Positions 56,218 to 64,000 of a stretch of 64,000 bases of DNA are shown piece after piece. The DNA lies in contig SCRL01000034.1 in NCBI GenBank assembly GCA_004298065.1, positions 1 through 64,000 on the forward strand, in the 5' to 3' direction. The first letter of the stretch is position 1. Every line of letters begins with the position of its first letter. This DNA comes from Gammaproteobacteria bacterium (GTDB lineage Bacteria > Pseudomonadota > Gammaproteobacteria > Acidiferrobacterales > Sulfurifustaceae). A program made the translations under genes and the position numbers. A model generated the notes under the pieces. It saw only the letters and a program-made list of their open reading frames with translations. It ran no database searches and was not told where the DNA came from.

Positions 56218-57527
56218 GGTTCACCTCCAGTCCTTATTACGCTACCACGCAGCTCCTCCTGGCGCCGCCCCAACCGAATGCCGAGCCAGGCCCAGGCGAG
56301 CGCCAGCGGCACGGACAGCACGGCAATTCCGGTCAGGCCAAGCCCGAGCGCCTTGAGGCCGGCAAACGCCCAGCCGCTGATCGCGTCGCCGCCGCGATAG
56401 ACCACGGTGTCGATGAAATTCTTGGCCTTGTATTTGGTCTCGCGCCCGACGACGGTAAACAGGACCTCGCGTGCCGGGCGCATGACGGCGTAATCACCCG
56501 CGCGCCGCGCAATCTGGAACGCCACCAACACCGGCAACACCGGCGCCGCGCCGAGCGCAATGAAGCCGATGGCCGAGAGCAGTGGCACCAGCGCGAGCGT
56601 GAGCGGAATGCCAAGCCACTTCAGCAGTCGTCCGGTCAGCACAACCTGAACGGCAATCGTCAGAACATTCACGCCCAGATCGATCAACGCGAACAACCGC
56701 GTGCGATCGGCCGGATCGGCATAGGTTGCGGAAACGATATGGGCCTGTTCGAAATAGAGAAACGTCGAGAGCGTGGTGAACAGCCAGATGAACAGGCCGA
56801 TGCCGAGCAGGTACGGCGTGCGCGCCACTAACCCGAAACCGGCCCACATGCTGCCGCCCAGCGGTCGCTCCGCTTCTGTCGTCTGCGATTCAGCCGGGGG
56901 AATCGTTCGCGCCCAGCGCACCAGCCGGTGGATGCAAAAAACCGCCATCAACAGCAACGCGCATGACACCGGCAGCAGGTTTACCGGACCGAGCGATTTT
57001 ACAAGCGATGCCGTCAGCAACGGACCGGTCACGGCGCCGGCGCTGCCGCCGGCGGCAATGAAGCCGAACAGCCGGCGCGCCTGGGCGTTGGTATAGAGAT
57101 CCACCATGAAGCTCCAGAACACCGACACCACGAACAGATTGAACACGCTCACCCAGATGAAAAACGCGCGCGCGGTGAGCGCGACGTAGTCATCGAGCTG
57201 GAACAGCGCGTAGAACAGCAGCAGGTTGGCGGCGAAGAAGTAATACACCGCTGGCAGCAGTTGCCGGCGCGTGAAGCGCGCGGCACACCAGCCGAAAGCC
57301 GGGACGGCTGCGAGCATCGCCACGAAAGTGCCAGTGAACACCCAAGGCAACTGCTGCACACCGCCGGCGATGCCCATCTCGTCGCGCAGCGGACGCAGGA
57401 TGTAGTAGCTGCACAGCAGCAGGAAGAAATAGACGAACGACCAGAGCAGCGCCACGAGTTCCACCGGCTCGACTGCAACCAGCCGTCGGAGCCAGCGCGC
57501 AGGAGCGGCTAAGCTTCTTTCAGGCAT
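56214..57527 (-). CDS. MFS-type membrane carrier
   Basis: The 437-residue protein has about 12 hydrophobic helices. The segment SYYILRPLRDEMGIAGG near helix 1 and FWSFMVDLYTNAQARRLFGFIAAGGSAGAV resemble a poorly characterised MFS group related to bacterial ADP/ATP-carrier-like proteins. Substrate is unknown. It overlaps the REC-like gene by 19 bases and the aldo/keto reductase by four. Confidence 0.85.
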   Translation of the reverse strand: MPERSLAAPARWLRRLVAVEPVELVALLWSFVYFFLLLCSYYILRPLRDEMGIAGGVQQLPWVFTGTFVAMLAAVPAFGWCAARFTRRQLLPAVYYFFAANLLLFYALFQLDDYVALTARAFFIWVSVFNLFVVSVFWSFMVDLYTNAQARRLFGFIAAGGSAGAVTGPLLTASLVKSLGPVNLLPVSCALLLMAVFCIHRLVRWARTIPPAESQTTEAERPLGGSMWAGFGLVARTPYLLGIGLFIWLFTTLSTFLYFEQAHIVSATYADPADRTRLFALIDLGVNVLTIAVQVVLTGRLLKWLGIPLTLALVPLLSAIGFIALGAAPVLPVLVAFQIARRAGDYAVMRPAREVLFTVVGRETKYKAKNFIDTVVYRGGDAISGWAFAGLKALGLGLTGIAVLSVPLALAWAWLGIRLGRRQEELRGSVIRTGGEP

Positions 57528-57883
57528 GCTTCCAGCGCCTCCGGCTGGATCGGGTACGCCAGCGTCGCGCGTATCGGAAATCGCGACGTCACGCGCGCGA
57601 GTTGGTGTTCGTGCTCCTTGTCGTAAAACACGATCACTCGCGTTTTCGGGATGCGTTGAATAACCGCCAACAGCGACTCAAGACTGCTGGTGCGATCGCG
57701 AAAATCCGACTGGAAGTTGAATTCGGCCACCACCACGTCCGGCTGCAGACTCTTGAGCGCGGCGATCGCCTTGCGCACCGATACCGCCTTCGTTACCGCA
57801 TATCCCGCCTTCTCATAGAGCGGCGTGAAATCGGGATAGCCGCCGAGTTCGGTGATGGACAGCAGCGTGCGGGGTGCGGCCAT
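57509..57883 (-). CDS. Response-regulator-receiver-like protein without the phospho-acceptor Asp
   Basis: The 124-residue protein has the alternating pattern of a CheY-like domain (AAPRTLLSITELGGYPDF, LQPDVVVAEFNFQ, TRVIVFYDKEHE, YPIQPEALEACLKEA). The position usually held by the phosphorylated Asp is Glu or Asn (VVAEFNF), so conventional phosphorylation is unlikely. No kinase is adjacent. It may act as a phosphorylation-independent adaptor. Confidence 0.7.
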   Translation of the reverse strand: MAAPRTLLSITELGGYPDFTPLYEKAGYAVTKAVSVRKAIAALKSLQPDVVVAEFNFQSDFRDRTSSLESLLAVIQRIPKTRVIVFYDKEHEHQLARVTSRFPIRATLAYPIQPEALEACLKEA

Positions 57884-57888
57884 GGCGG

Positions 57889-58776
57889 TCAGCGAGCAGC
57901 GGCATCGAGCGCCCGCTGATGCTCGTCCTGTTGGCGTCGTTCCCGGAACTTGTATTGCAGGTATTCCGGCTTTTCCAGTTCGTGCAGTTGCACCGGATAG
58001 CGCTCGGTGAGATCGAACCAGCGCTCGAAGCGCTGTGCCGATGACTTGTCCCGCGTCTCGAAATAAGCCTGAATCGCAAGGTAATAGCGCATGGCGTTGC
58101 GCTCGACGATGCCGCGCATACCGCCGATATGCTCGGACCTGCCCTGCCGGTCACGGCCGGTCACCGTAAAGCCGACCTTGCCGCTGCCGAGGGTCGCGAG
58201 ATAGCCGCCGGTAGCGAAGCTGCTGGTCAGCGACGGCCGGTAGGCGTAGCGGAAATGCACGAACGTCGCCTGTCCGAGTGGAATCGCCTCGAACGCGATC
58301 AGGTAATCGCTCGTCCCGAGCGGACCCGAAGGCGCCGTGAGCGTCACCGCCAGATAATCCGTGCGCGCGGCATCGACGCGGAACGCGTAACGCAGCACAT
58401 AGGCCTTCTCCGGCGGTTCGTAGAACTTGCGGCCGCTATAGAACGTGAGCGCATCGGCGCCGTCGCGTTTCTCGTGGGTGCAGGTCTTGATGTTGAGGTG
58501 CAGCAACGCAATCTCGCACCACTCGCGGGGATTGCGCAACGCCTCTGACAGGCGCGGAAAGGAATGCGTCAGAACACCGTAGACCTCTCCACGTCGCAAC
58601 TCTCCGTCTTCCGTCGATTCGATATGGATGGGAGCGCCATAGACGTTGGTTTCGAGTTGGGGCCGCAGCGCTTGATAGCGTGCGGTCAGCGCTTCCCCGG
58701 CGCTGTCAGCCCAGGCGAGACCCGTGACGAGCAGCCACCACGACAGGGCGAAATGCAAAACGGTTCGTGCCTTCAT
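57889..58776 (-). CDS. Secreted protein, DUF3108/DUF6675-like, function unknown
   Basis: The 295-residue product has a signal peptide (VLHFALSWWLLVTGLAWA). The mature domain is beta-rich (YGAPIHIESTEDGELRRGEVYGVL, TFVHFRYAYRPSLTSSFATGGYLATLGSGKVGF). It looks like the family of periplasmic proteins of about 270 residues that carry lipid-like barrels, but I cannot name it firmly. The ATG at 58776 follows closely after the helicase-nuclease stop. Confidence 0.75.
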   Translation of the reverse strand: MKARTVLHFALSWWLLVTGLAWADSAGEALTARYQALRPQLETNVYGAPIHIESTEDGELRRGEVYGVLTHSFPRLSEALRNPREWCEIALLHLNIKTCTHEKRDGADALTFYSGRKFYEPPEKAYVLRYAFRVDAARTDYLAVTLTAPSGPLGTSDYLIAFEAIPLGQATFVHFRYAYRPSLTSSFATGGYLATLGSGKVGFTVTGRDRQGRSEHIGGMRGIVERNAMRYYLAIQAYFETRDKSSAQRFERWFDLTERYPVQLHELEKPEYLQYKFRERRQQDEHQRALDAAAR

Positions 58777-58781
58777 GACGA

Positions 58782-61700
58782 TCAACCCCGACCGCCCGGC
58801 GTCCACTCGCGCCAGCCGCCGAGCAACGGGAAGTACAGCCCGAGACGGATCGGCCGGGAATCCAGCCGCGCCATCAGGCGCGCGTAGCGTTCGAGCTGGA
58901 AGCGATAACGCTCCTGCTCGCGGTCGAGGAACTCGTCGAGCCCACCGCCTTCGTGCGCGCTGGTTTTGTAGTCCACGATCCAGCGCGTGCCGTTTTCGTC
59001 GACGAAGGTGCGATCGAGAATGACGTTCACGATGTCGCCATCCAGCACGCCGGATAACGCCAGCTCGCTGCGCGTCTCGGCATGGGCGGCGTCCAGCAAC
59101 CAACGACCGCGCGTATCGATGAGCGTTTGCTGCAACGCACGTTCGACGCGCGCCACCGCCTGGCTGCGCTGCGCCGCCGGCACGCCGAGCTCGGCCAGTA
59201 TCCGGTCGAATGTCGGCTGCATGCCGCGCAGACGCTCGGCGGTCCAACGCTCCGCACCCTCGCGCGCGATGTGCTGGAGCACCCGATGCACCACCGTACC
59301 CACGTGGCGGATGGCTTCGCTGGCCCACTCAAACTCGACCATCGGCAATTCGGTGTGTGTCATTTCGCTTTCCACGCCTGCAACCAGCGAAAGCGGCGGC
59401 GCCGGCACGCGCCATGCAAGCGGCAGGCGCCGGACAGGACGGCCATCGCCAGTGGTTCCTGCGGGTTCCGCCGGCTGTATGGCGACCGGAGACCGACTGG
59501 CGAAGGCCAACTCGAATTCCTCGCATACCGCCGGCCAGAGCTGGTACAGCAGCGAACGCGGGTCCGGGGCCGCCAGTTCCACGGTGTCTCCGTTCTCGCG
59601 TAACTGCGTATGACCCAGCAAATGCAGCCGCTCGATGGCGCGCGTGGCCGCGACGTAAAGCAGGCGTCCGTCCTCGTAATAACCCTTATCCTGATCGAGA
59701 CGCCACAGGTGATTGTAGATGGGCTCCTGTTCCGAACCGCTCGCACGAATCGGCGCGAGCAGCAGGTCCGGGGCATGGGCGCGCGGCGTGGTGCGTTCGA
59801 GCCACAACAGCAGCGGCGGATCGTTGCGCCGCGGTAAACGTCCCAATCCCGGCACGATCACGGTATGGAATTCGAGCCCCTTGGCCTTGTGCACGGTCAT
59901 GAGCTGGAGCCGCGCGTCCGCCTCCACGTCCGGCAGCGCGAACAATTGCGTGACCTGCTCCTCAAGTTGCGCCAGATCGGGCAGATCGCCGCCCTCTTCC
60001 AGTTCGTCGAGCAGGTCGAAATACACCGCGGCATCCTCGAGGTCGGTGCGCTCGGCAACGCACGCCGACCCGCCGAGCGCCAGCCACGCGCCCTCAATGG
60101 CGCGACGCAGCGGTTGCCGCCGCCGGTCGGCGAGCGCCGCCGCCAATATCGGCTGCACGCGGGCCAGGCGCCCCCGGCCATCCGCACTCAGTCGCTCGCG
60201 ACGCGCGGCGTCCAGCAACCGCTCCCATACGGTGATACCCACGTCATCGCCAACCAATGCTTCGAGATCGGTCAGCGTCAGACCGCACCACGGGGCACGC
60301 AGCACCGCGAGCCAGGCCACGCGGTCGGCCGGGTGCACCAGCGCGCGCGTCAACGCGAGCAGGTCCTGCACCGCCGACCGGTGGCCGAGTTGCTCGATTT
60401 CCACGGCGCGGAAGCGCAGCCCGGTCTGTTTCAGATGCGGCGCGATCTGATACAGGTGCGAGCGCGAACGCACGAGAATCGCGACGGTCTTGTCCGTATC
60501 GGCGGCGAGAGCCGCGCGCGCCAGCGCTGCCACCTGCTTCGCTTCTGCAATATCGTCCTGACCGATGAATGGATGCACGCACACGGCGGCATCCGGCAAC
60601 GCCGGGTGCTGCGCCACGGCGGACGCATGGCACACGGCACCGGCGGCAATGTCCTCCGTGGCCGGCAGCACGCGCGCGAACGCATGGTTCACCCACTCGA
60701 CCAGCCCCGATTGCGAGCGGAAATTGACCTTGAGATCGAGCGGCGCGAGTCGCACGCGCCCGATGCCCTCGTGGCGCGCACGCAGGTAGAGCCCAACCTC
60801 GGCCTGGCGAAAACGGTAGATGGACTGCATCGGATCACCGACCACGAACAGCGTGCGCCCGTCGCCCGGCTCCCAGCCGGCCGTGAGCCGTTCCAGCAAC
60901 TCGAACTGGCTCTGCGAGGTATCTTGAAACTCGTCCACCAGCAGGTGGCGGATGCGATAGTCGAGACTGAGCGCGAGGTCGGTGGGTTCATCGGGTGTGC
61001 CGAGCGCCTGGATCGCACCCCAGGCCACCTCGGTGAAGTCGACCTCGCCGTGTGCCTGGAACACCAGCCGCAGCTGCGCGACGGCTAGCGGCAGTAATTC
61101 GCACAACGCCTCGACCACCTGCCATTGATTGTCGTCGTAGCGCGGTGGCGGCAACAGCGCCAGCGCCGCCAGACGCACGCGCAGCATTTCATGGTCGGCG
61201 AGCGCCTCCACCAGCCCCACGAACCGCCGTTTGGCGCTTTCGCGGCGCGCTTTTTCGGCAGCGTCGCGTGCGCCGCTCGGCGGCGGGAAGCCGATGCCGG
61301 TGTCCACGCGCTTGCGCCAGCTCCCGCTTGCGGTGAGCAGCAATTGCGCCAGACCGCGCCACGCCGGTAAATCGTCGACGGTGTCGCCGGGAAGCTCACG
61401 CAGATCGAGACAGGCGAGGATCGCGGAATCCGAGCCATCCGCCTTCAGACGTTGTGCCGCATCGCGCGCCGTCGCCAGCAATTCGGATGCGTGCTGCCGC
61501 GGCACCGTCGCGCGCAGCGTGGCCAGCACATCGCGCACGAGGCGCGCCAGCGCGGCCTCCAGCGTCTCGCGGCGCAACCGCTCGCTCCCGCGATCGGCAA
61601 GATGGCGCAACCATTGATCGCGCCGGGCGAGCATCCGCGCGAGCAGCTCTTCGACCCGCGGCAGGTGGTTGTCGAGATGCAGCAGCAACTGCTCGATGGC

Positions 61701-62213
61701 CGGAGACCACGAACCGTCGGTTTCAAGCAGGCCGATGAGGTTGCGCGCCGCCTCGCGATAAAGCGGCTCGGCGTCCTCGACGATCGCCGGCGGCGCGCCG
61801 AGGCGCGAGAGCAGCGGCATCTGGCGCGTGAGCGCGGAGCAAAACGAGTCGATGGTACCGATACGGAGCCGGCCGGGATTGGCCCGGATATCCCAGTGCG
61901 CCCGCGCATCGCGCGTCAGTACTGCGCGCGCCAGGTCCCAGGTGAGCGCCTTGTGCGTCTGCACGGGTCGCGCTTCGCGCGCGCCGCTTTCGAGCGCGAG
62001 CAGCACGCGGCTGCGCATTTCGGCTGCGGCCTTGCGCGTGAAGGTGATGGCCACCACCTCCTCCGGGTGATCCACGTGCGCCAGCAGGTTGAGATAGCGG
62101 TTGGTGAGCAACTCGGTCTTGCCCGACCCGGCCGGCGCCTGGACGATGAACGAACGCGCGGGGTCGAGCGCCTGCAGGCGTTCGGCGGCATCCCGTGGCG
62201 CCGGGGCGTTCAT
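58782..62213 (-). CDS. UvrD/RecB-type helicase-nuclease (AddA-like)
   Basis: The 1143-residue protein has superfamily I helicase motifs (Walker A QAPAGSGKTELLTNRYL; ITFTRKAAAEMRSR; LLVDEFQDTSQSQFELL; MTVHKAKGLEFHTVIVPG) and a C-terminal PD-(D/E)xK nuclease (NVILDRTFVDE, WIVDYKTS, RYRFQLERYARLM). It should work with the next gene as an AddAB-type double-strand-break processing complex, replacing RecBCD. Its start overlaps the partner's stop as ATGA. Confidence 0.92.
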   Translation of the reverse strand: MNAPAPRDAAERLQALDPARSFIVQAPAGSGKTELLTNRYLNLLAHVDHPEEVVAITFTRKAAAEMRSRVLLALESGAREARPVQTHKALTWDLARAVLTRDARAHWDIRANPGRLRIGTIDSFCSALTRQMPLLSRLGAPPAIVEDAEPLYREAARNLIGLLETDGSWSPAIEQLLLHLDNHLPRVEELLARMLARRDQWLRHLADRGSERLRRETLEAALARLVRDVLATLRATVPRQHASELLATARDAAQRLKADGSDSAILACLDLRELPGDTVDDLPAWRGLAQLLLTASGSWRKRVDTGIGFPPPSGARDAAEKARRESAKRRFVGLVEALADHEMLRVRLAALALLPPPRYDDNQWQVVEALCELLPLAVAQLRLVFQAHGEVDFTEVAWGAIQALGTPDEPTDLALSLDYRIRHLLVDEFQDTSQSQFELLERLTAGWEPGDGRTLFVVGDPMQSIYRFRQAEVGLYLRARHEGIGRVRLAPLDLKVNFRSQSGLVEWVNHAFARVLPATEDIAAGAVCHASAVAQHPALPDAAVCVHPFIGQDDIAEAKQVAALARAALAADTDKTVAILVRSRSHLYQIAPHLKQTGLRFRAVEIEQLGHRSAVQDLLALTRALVHPADRVAWLAVLRAPWCGLTLTDLEALVGDDVGITVWERLLDAARRERLSADGRGRLARVQPILAAALADRRRQPLRRAIEGAWLALGGSACVAERTDLEDAAVYFDLLDELEEGGDLPDLAQLEEQVTQLFALPDVEADARLQLMTVHKAKGLEFHTVIVPGLGRLPRRNDPPLLLWLERTTPRAHAPDLLLAPIRASGSEQEPIYNHLWRLDQDKGYYEDGRLLYVAATRAIERLHLLGHTQLRENGDTVELAAPDPRSLLYQLWPAVCEEFELAFASRSPVAIQPAEPAGTTGDGRPVRRLPLAWRVPAPPLSLVAGVESEMTHTELPMVEFEWASEAIRHVGTVVHRVLQHIAREGAERWTAERLRGMQPTFDRILAELGVPAAQRSQAVARVERALQQTLIDTRGRWLLDAAHAETRSELALSGVLDGDIVNVILDRTFVDENGTRWIVDYKTSAHEGGGLDEFLDREQERYRFQLERYARLMARLDSRPIRLGLYFPLLGGWREWTPGGRG

Positions 62214-64000
62214 GCTCCGTTTTCCCCCGTGTCTTCGATGGCAACGGGAATATCCGCCTCGCGCTCATGCACGCGGCACAGCGGCGTGAGCCCGCAATGC
62301 TCGCAGGTCTTGCGTGGGTACTTGGGATCGACCGTCGCATCGCCACTGCGGAATGACTGCCCGAGCGCTTCAAGCGTATCGCGCCAGGCGCGGTGCAGCC
62401 CGTCCCAAGAACCGTAATCGGCCGCGTCGCGCGTGGCTTCGAACGCGCGCAACCCCGGTATGAGGCCGTCCTCCCGGGCGACGCCGACGAAACCCATCTC
62501 GCCGCGCCGCAGGCGTGCGAACAACACGGCGGACACGGGCGCGTGCGCAAGGCTGTAAAGCGGAAGTTGCGGCTCGTCCGGGCGCGCGCCGGACCACTGA
62601 CCGGGCTTCGGTCGGCCGGTCTTGTAGTCGATGACGGCGCGCGCGCCGTCGGGCAGCTCGTCAACGCGATCGATCACGGCGTGGATGCGCAATCCACCGA
62701 TCTCGACCTCTTCCGGGGCTTCGGTGGCCATGACCGTGAACGGCGCGCGTGTTTTTTCAATTTCGAGCCAATCCAGCACCAGCGTCTCCAGCCGCCACTG
62801 CTCTATGGCGGTAAAGCGCGCGGTGAAGGTTCCCTGGCGATAACGCGCCTCGTGCGCGACCTGCGCCGCCACCTGGACCCGCACCAGCGCCTGCAAATTC
62901 TCCGGCGCCTGCGCGCACAGCGCGGCATGCGTTTTAAGCTCGCGCCATACGCGCGCCAGCACGCCGTGCAGCAGGCGTCCGCGCGTGCTGTCGTCGAGCC
63001 CCGGACCCGGCTCGTCGAGTTGCTGGGCGCCGAGACGCACGCGTGCAAACGCGCGGAACGGACAAGCGGCCTGGTCGCGGAACACCGCGGTGCCGCGCTG
63101 TACGGCCGCCCCTGCAGGCAATGCCGGAGCACGGTTGTCAGTGAGCGTTTCAAGCACGCCCGCGTCATGGATGACATCGCGGAAGCTGTTTGCGGGCGAC
63201 ACGACGAGCGCCTGCGGGACAATCTCCGGCAAATCGACGATTAGCGGGCTCGGTCGCAAGTCTTCGTCGCCCCGGCGCATCGGGTAGCTCGCAATCACCT
63301 CAGGTGCGCTTGCAAGCAGGCGCGCGGTCAGTGAACGCGCGAACGCAAGCTCGCGTTCGGCCGAGGCATGCGGCAAACCGTGGCGACGCATAAGCGCGAT
63401 CGGCAGCAGCGGGTTCGGGCGCGGGCTCGCCGGCCACATATCGTCGTGCAGCCCCATAACCCACAGGTGATCGAACGCAAGCCCCGCGGTCTCCAACACG
63501 CCGAGAATCTGAATGGGTACCGCCGGCGTTTCCGGCTGGAAGATGCGCTCCACGGCCAGGCTTCGCAACGTCGACAGCGCCTCCGACCCGTCGATGCGGC
63601 CGGCGATGACATCGAGGGCGGACAGCTCGGTTGTAAGCTCGCGCCAGGCCTCGAATGTCTGGAATTCCGCGCTGGTCAACGCGCGCTCGCCGGGCCAACC
63701 CATGGCGTGCAACAGCCGCGAAAATGCCTCCGCCCAGTTGCTCGGCAACTGCCGGCGTGGAAGCGCATCCAGCACGGCGCGCAGCGTCTTCAGGTGCTGC
63801 GCCAGTCGCGGCGCGGCGAATGCACGCGGCGTGCCGTCGGTGTCGCGCGCCTCGGCGCGACGCAGGCACAACGCGGGCGTTACCGCCGTTTCACCCAGAC
63901 GCCGCAACTCGGCGTCGAGCAAGGCGCGGCGCGAAAGCTCCGCCTCAGCGCCGCCGAGGAACGGCGAGCGCAACAGGCTTCCGGCCTGTGTATACGTGAG
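62210..64000 (-). CDS. AddB-like PD-(D/E)xK nuclease, 5' end beyond the window
   Basis: The reading frame is open to the right edge, so the start lies outside; about 596 C-terminal residues are visible. A helicase-like region includes LETAGLAFDHLWVMGLHDDMWPA. The C-terminal nuclease has HAVIDRVDEL, AVIDYKTGRPKPGQW and QLPLYSLA. A cysteine group near the end (CEHCGLTPLC) probably joins an earlier Cys (QAACPFRAFARV) to hold an iron-sulfur cluster, as in AddB nucleases. It partners the helicase at 58782. Confidence 0.88.
   Translation of the reverse strand, partial: LTYTQAGSLLRSPFLGGAEAELSRRALLDAELRRLGETAVTPALCLRRAEARDTDGTPRAFAAPRLAQHLKTLRAVLDALPRRQLPSNWAEAFSRLLHAMGWPGERALTSAEFQTFEAWRELTTELSALDVIAGRIDGSEALSTLRSLAVERIFQPETPAVPIQILGVLETAGLAFDHLWVMGLHDDMWPASPRPNPLLPIALMRRHGLPHASAERELAFARSLTARLLASAPEVIASYPMRRGDEDLRPSPLIVDLPEIVPQALVVSPANSFRDVIHDAGVLETLTDNRAPALPAGAAVQRGTAVFRDQAACPFRAFARVRLGAQQLDEPGPGLDDSTRGRLLHGVLARVWRELKTHAALCAQAPENLQALVRVQVAAQVAHEARYRQGTFTARFTAIEQWRLETLVLDWLEIEKTRAPFTVMATEAPEEVEIGGLRIHAVIDRVDELPDGARAVIDYKTGRPKPGQWSGARPDEPQLPLYSLAHAPVSAVLFARLRRGEMGFVGVAREDGLIPGLRAFEATRDAADYGSWDGLHRAWRDTLEALGQSFRSGDATVDPKYPRKTCEHCGLTPLCRVHEREADIPVAIEDTGENGA

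Noticed and set aside
59865-61088. 407-codon plus-strand frame opposite the helicase-nuclease gene.
   Set aside because: Antisense shadow of conserved helicase motifs.

Overview
The window looks like chromosome of a GC-rich, sulfur-oxidising gammaproteobacterium. The housekeeping block pncC-recA-recX-alaS-lysC-csrA-tRNA-Ser(GCU)-tRNA-Arg(ACG) at 36.8-43.6 kb is classic gammaproteobacterial gene order. Sulfide:quinone oxidoreductase, DsrE-like proteins, many rhodanese domains, a YeeE/YedE transporter and a TauE/SafE exporter point to inorganic sulfur metabolism. I cannot name the species from sequence alone. No prophage, insertion sequence or CRISPR array was seen.

Region by region. (1) 0-7.4 kb: a GAF-GGDEF cyclase cut by the left edge, dsbC, ppsA, and a membrane PAS-GGDEF-EAL protein. 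(2) 7.4-10 kb: an ArsR-rhodanese fusion regulator facing a desaturase-like gene and a TVP38-rhodanese fusion across an AT-rich, palindrome-filled spacer. (3) 10-27.3 kb: one unbroken run of 19 minus-strand genes, most overlapping or nearly touching. From its promoter at about 27.3 kb it encodes a periplasmic OB-like protein, a tandem rhodanese, a YeeE/YedE permease read through an in-frame UGA, a degenerate rhodanese, a TlpA thioredoxin, the alpha, beta and gamma subunits of a periplasmic type II DMSO-reductase-family molybdoenzyme, a ferritin-like protein, an Mrp ATPase, a DsrE protein, a SHOCT protein, selA, selB, selD, a second TlpA-like protein, tRNA-Sec (selC), mobA and moaA. (4) 27.4-32.3 kb, plus strand: a class II glutamine amidotransferase, a second ArsR-rhodanese regulator, an unknown secreted protein, sqr, an sqr-like gene and a DsrE gene. 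(5) 32.3-36.5 kb: iron alcohol dehydrogenase with a small repeat array at its start, a monooxygenase-like protein, a degenerate dienelactone hydrolase, a rhodanese, a LolA-like protein and a cupredoxin. (6) 36.5-43.6 kb: the housekeeping block. (7) 43.6-49.1 kb: TauE exporter, TRAP transporter and a malonyl-CoA synthetase-like enzyme. (8) 49.1-64 kb: APC permease, pgpA, a DinG/YoaA helicase, a Ser/Thr kinase-HDOD-GAF protein, aldo/keto reductase, MFS-type carrier, a REC-like protein, a secreted DUF3108-like protein, and an AddA/AddB-like helicase-nuclease pair cut by the right edge.

How the genes fit together. The most striking unit is region 3. It joins a molybdoenzyme, part of its cofactor pathway (moaA, mobA), sulfur-handling proteins, and the complete selenocysteine machinery (selA, selB, selC, selD). 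The only in-frame UGA I found that interrupts a conserved protein in this window lies in that same operon, in the YeeE/YedE permease. A bacterial SECIS-like hairpin follows it. A near-consensus sigma-70 promoter at the head of the operon abuts a 20-bp inverted repeat, and a related sequence sits beside the first ArsR-rhodanese gene. I infer one sulfur- or selenium-responsive regulon. The substrate of the molybdoenzyme is not known.
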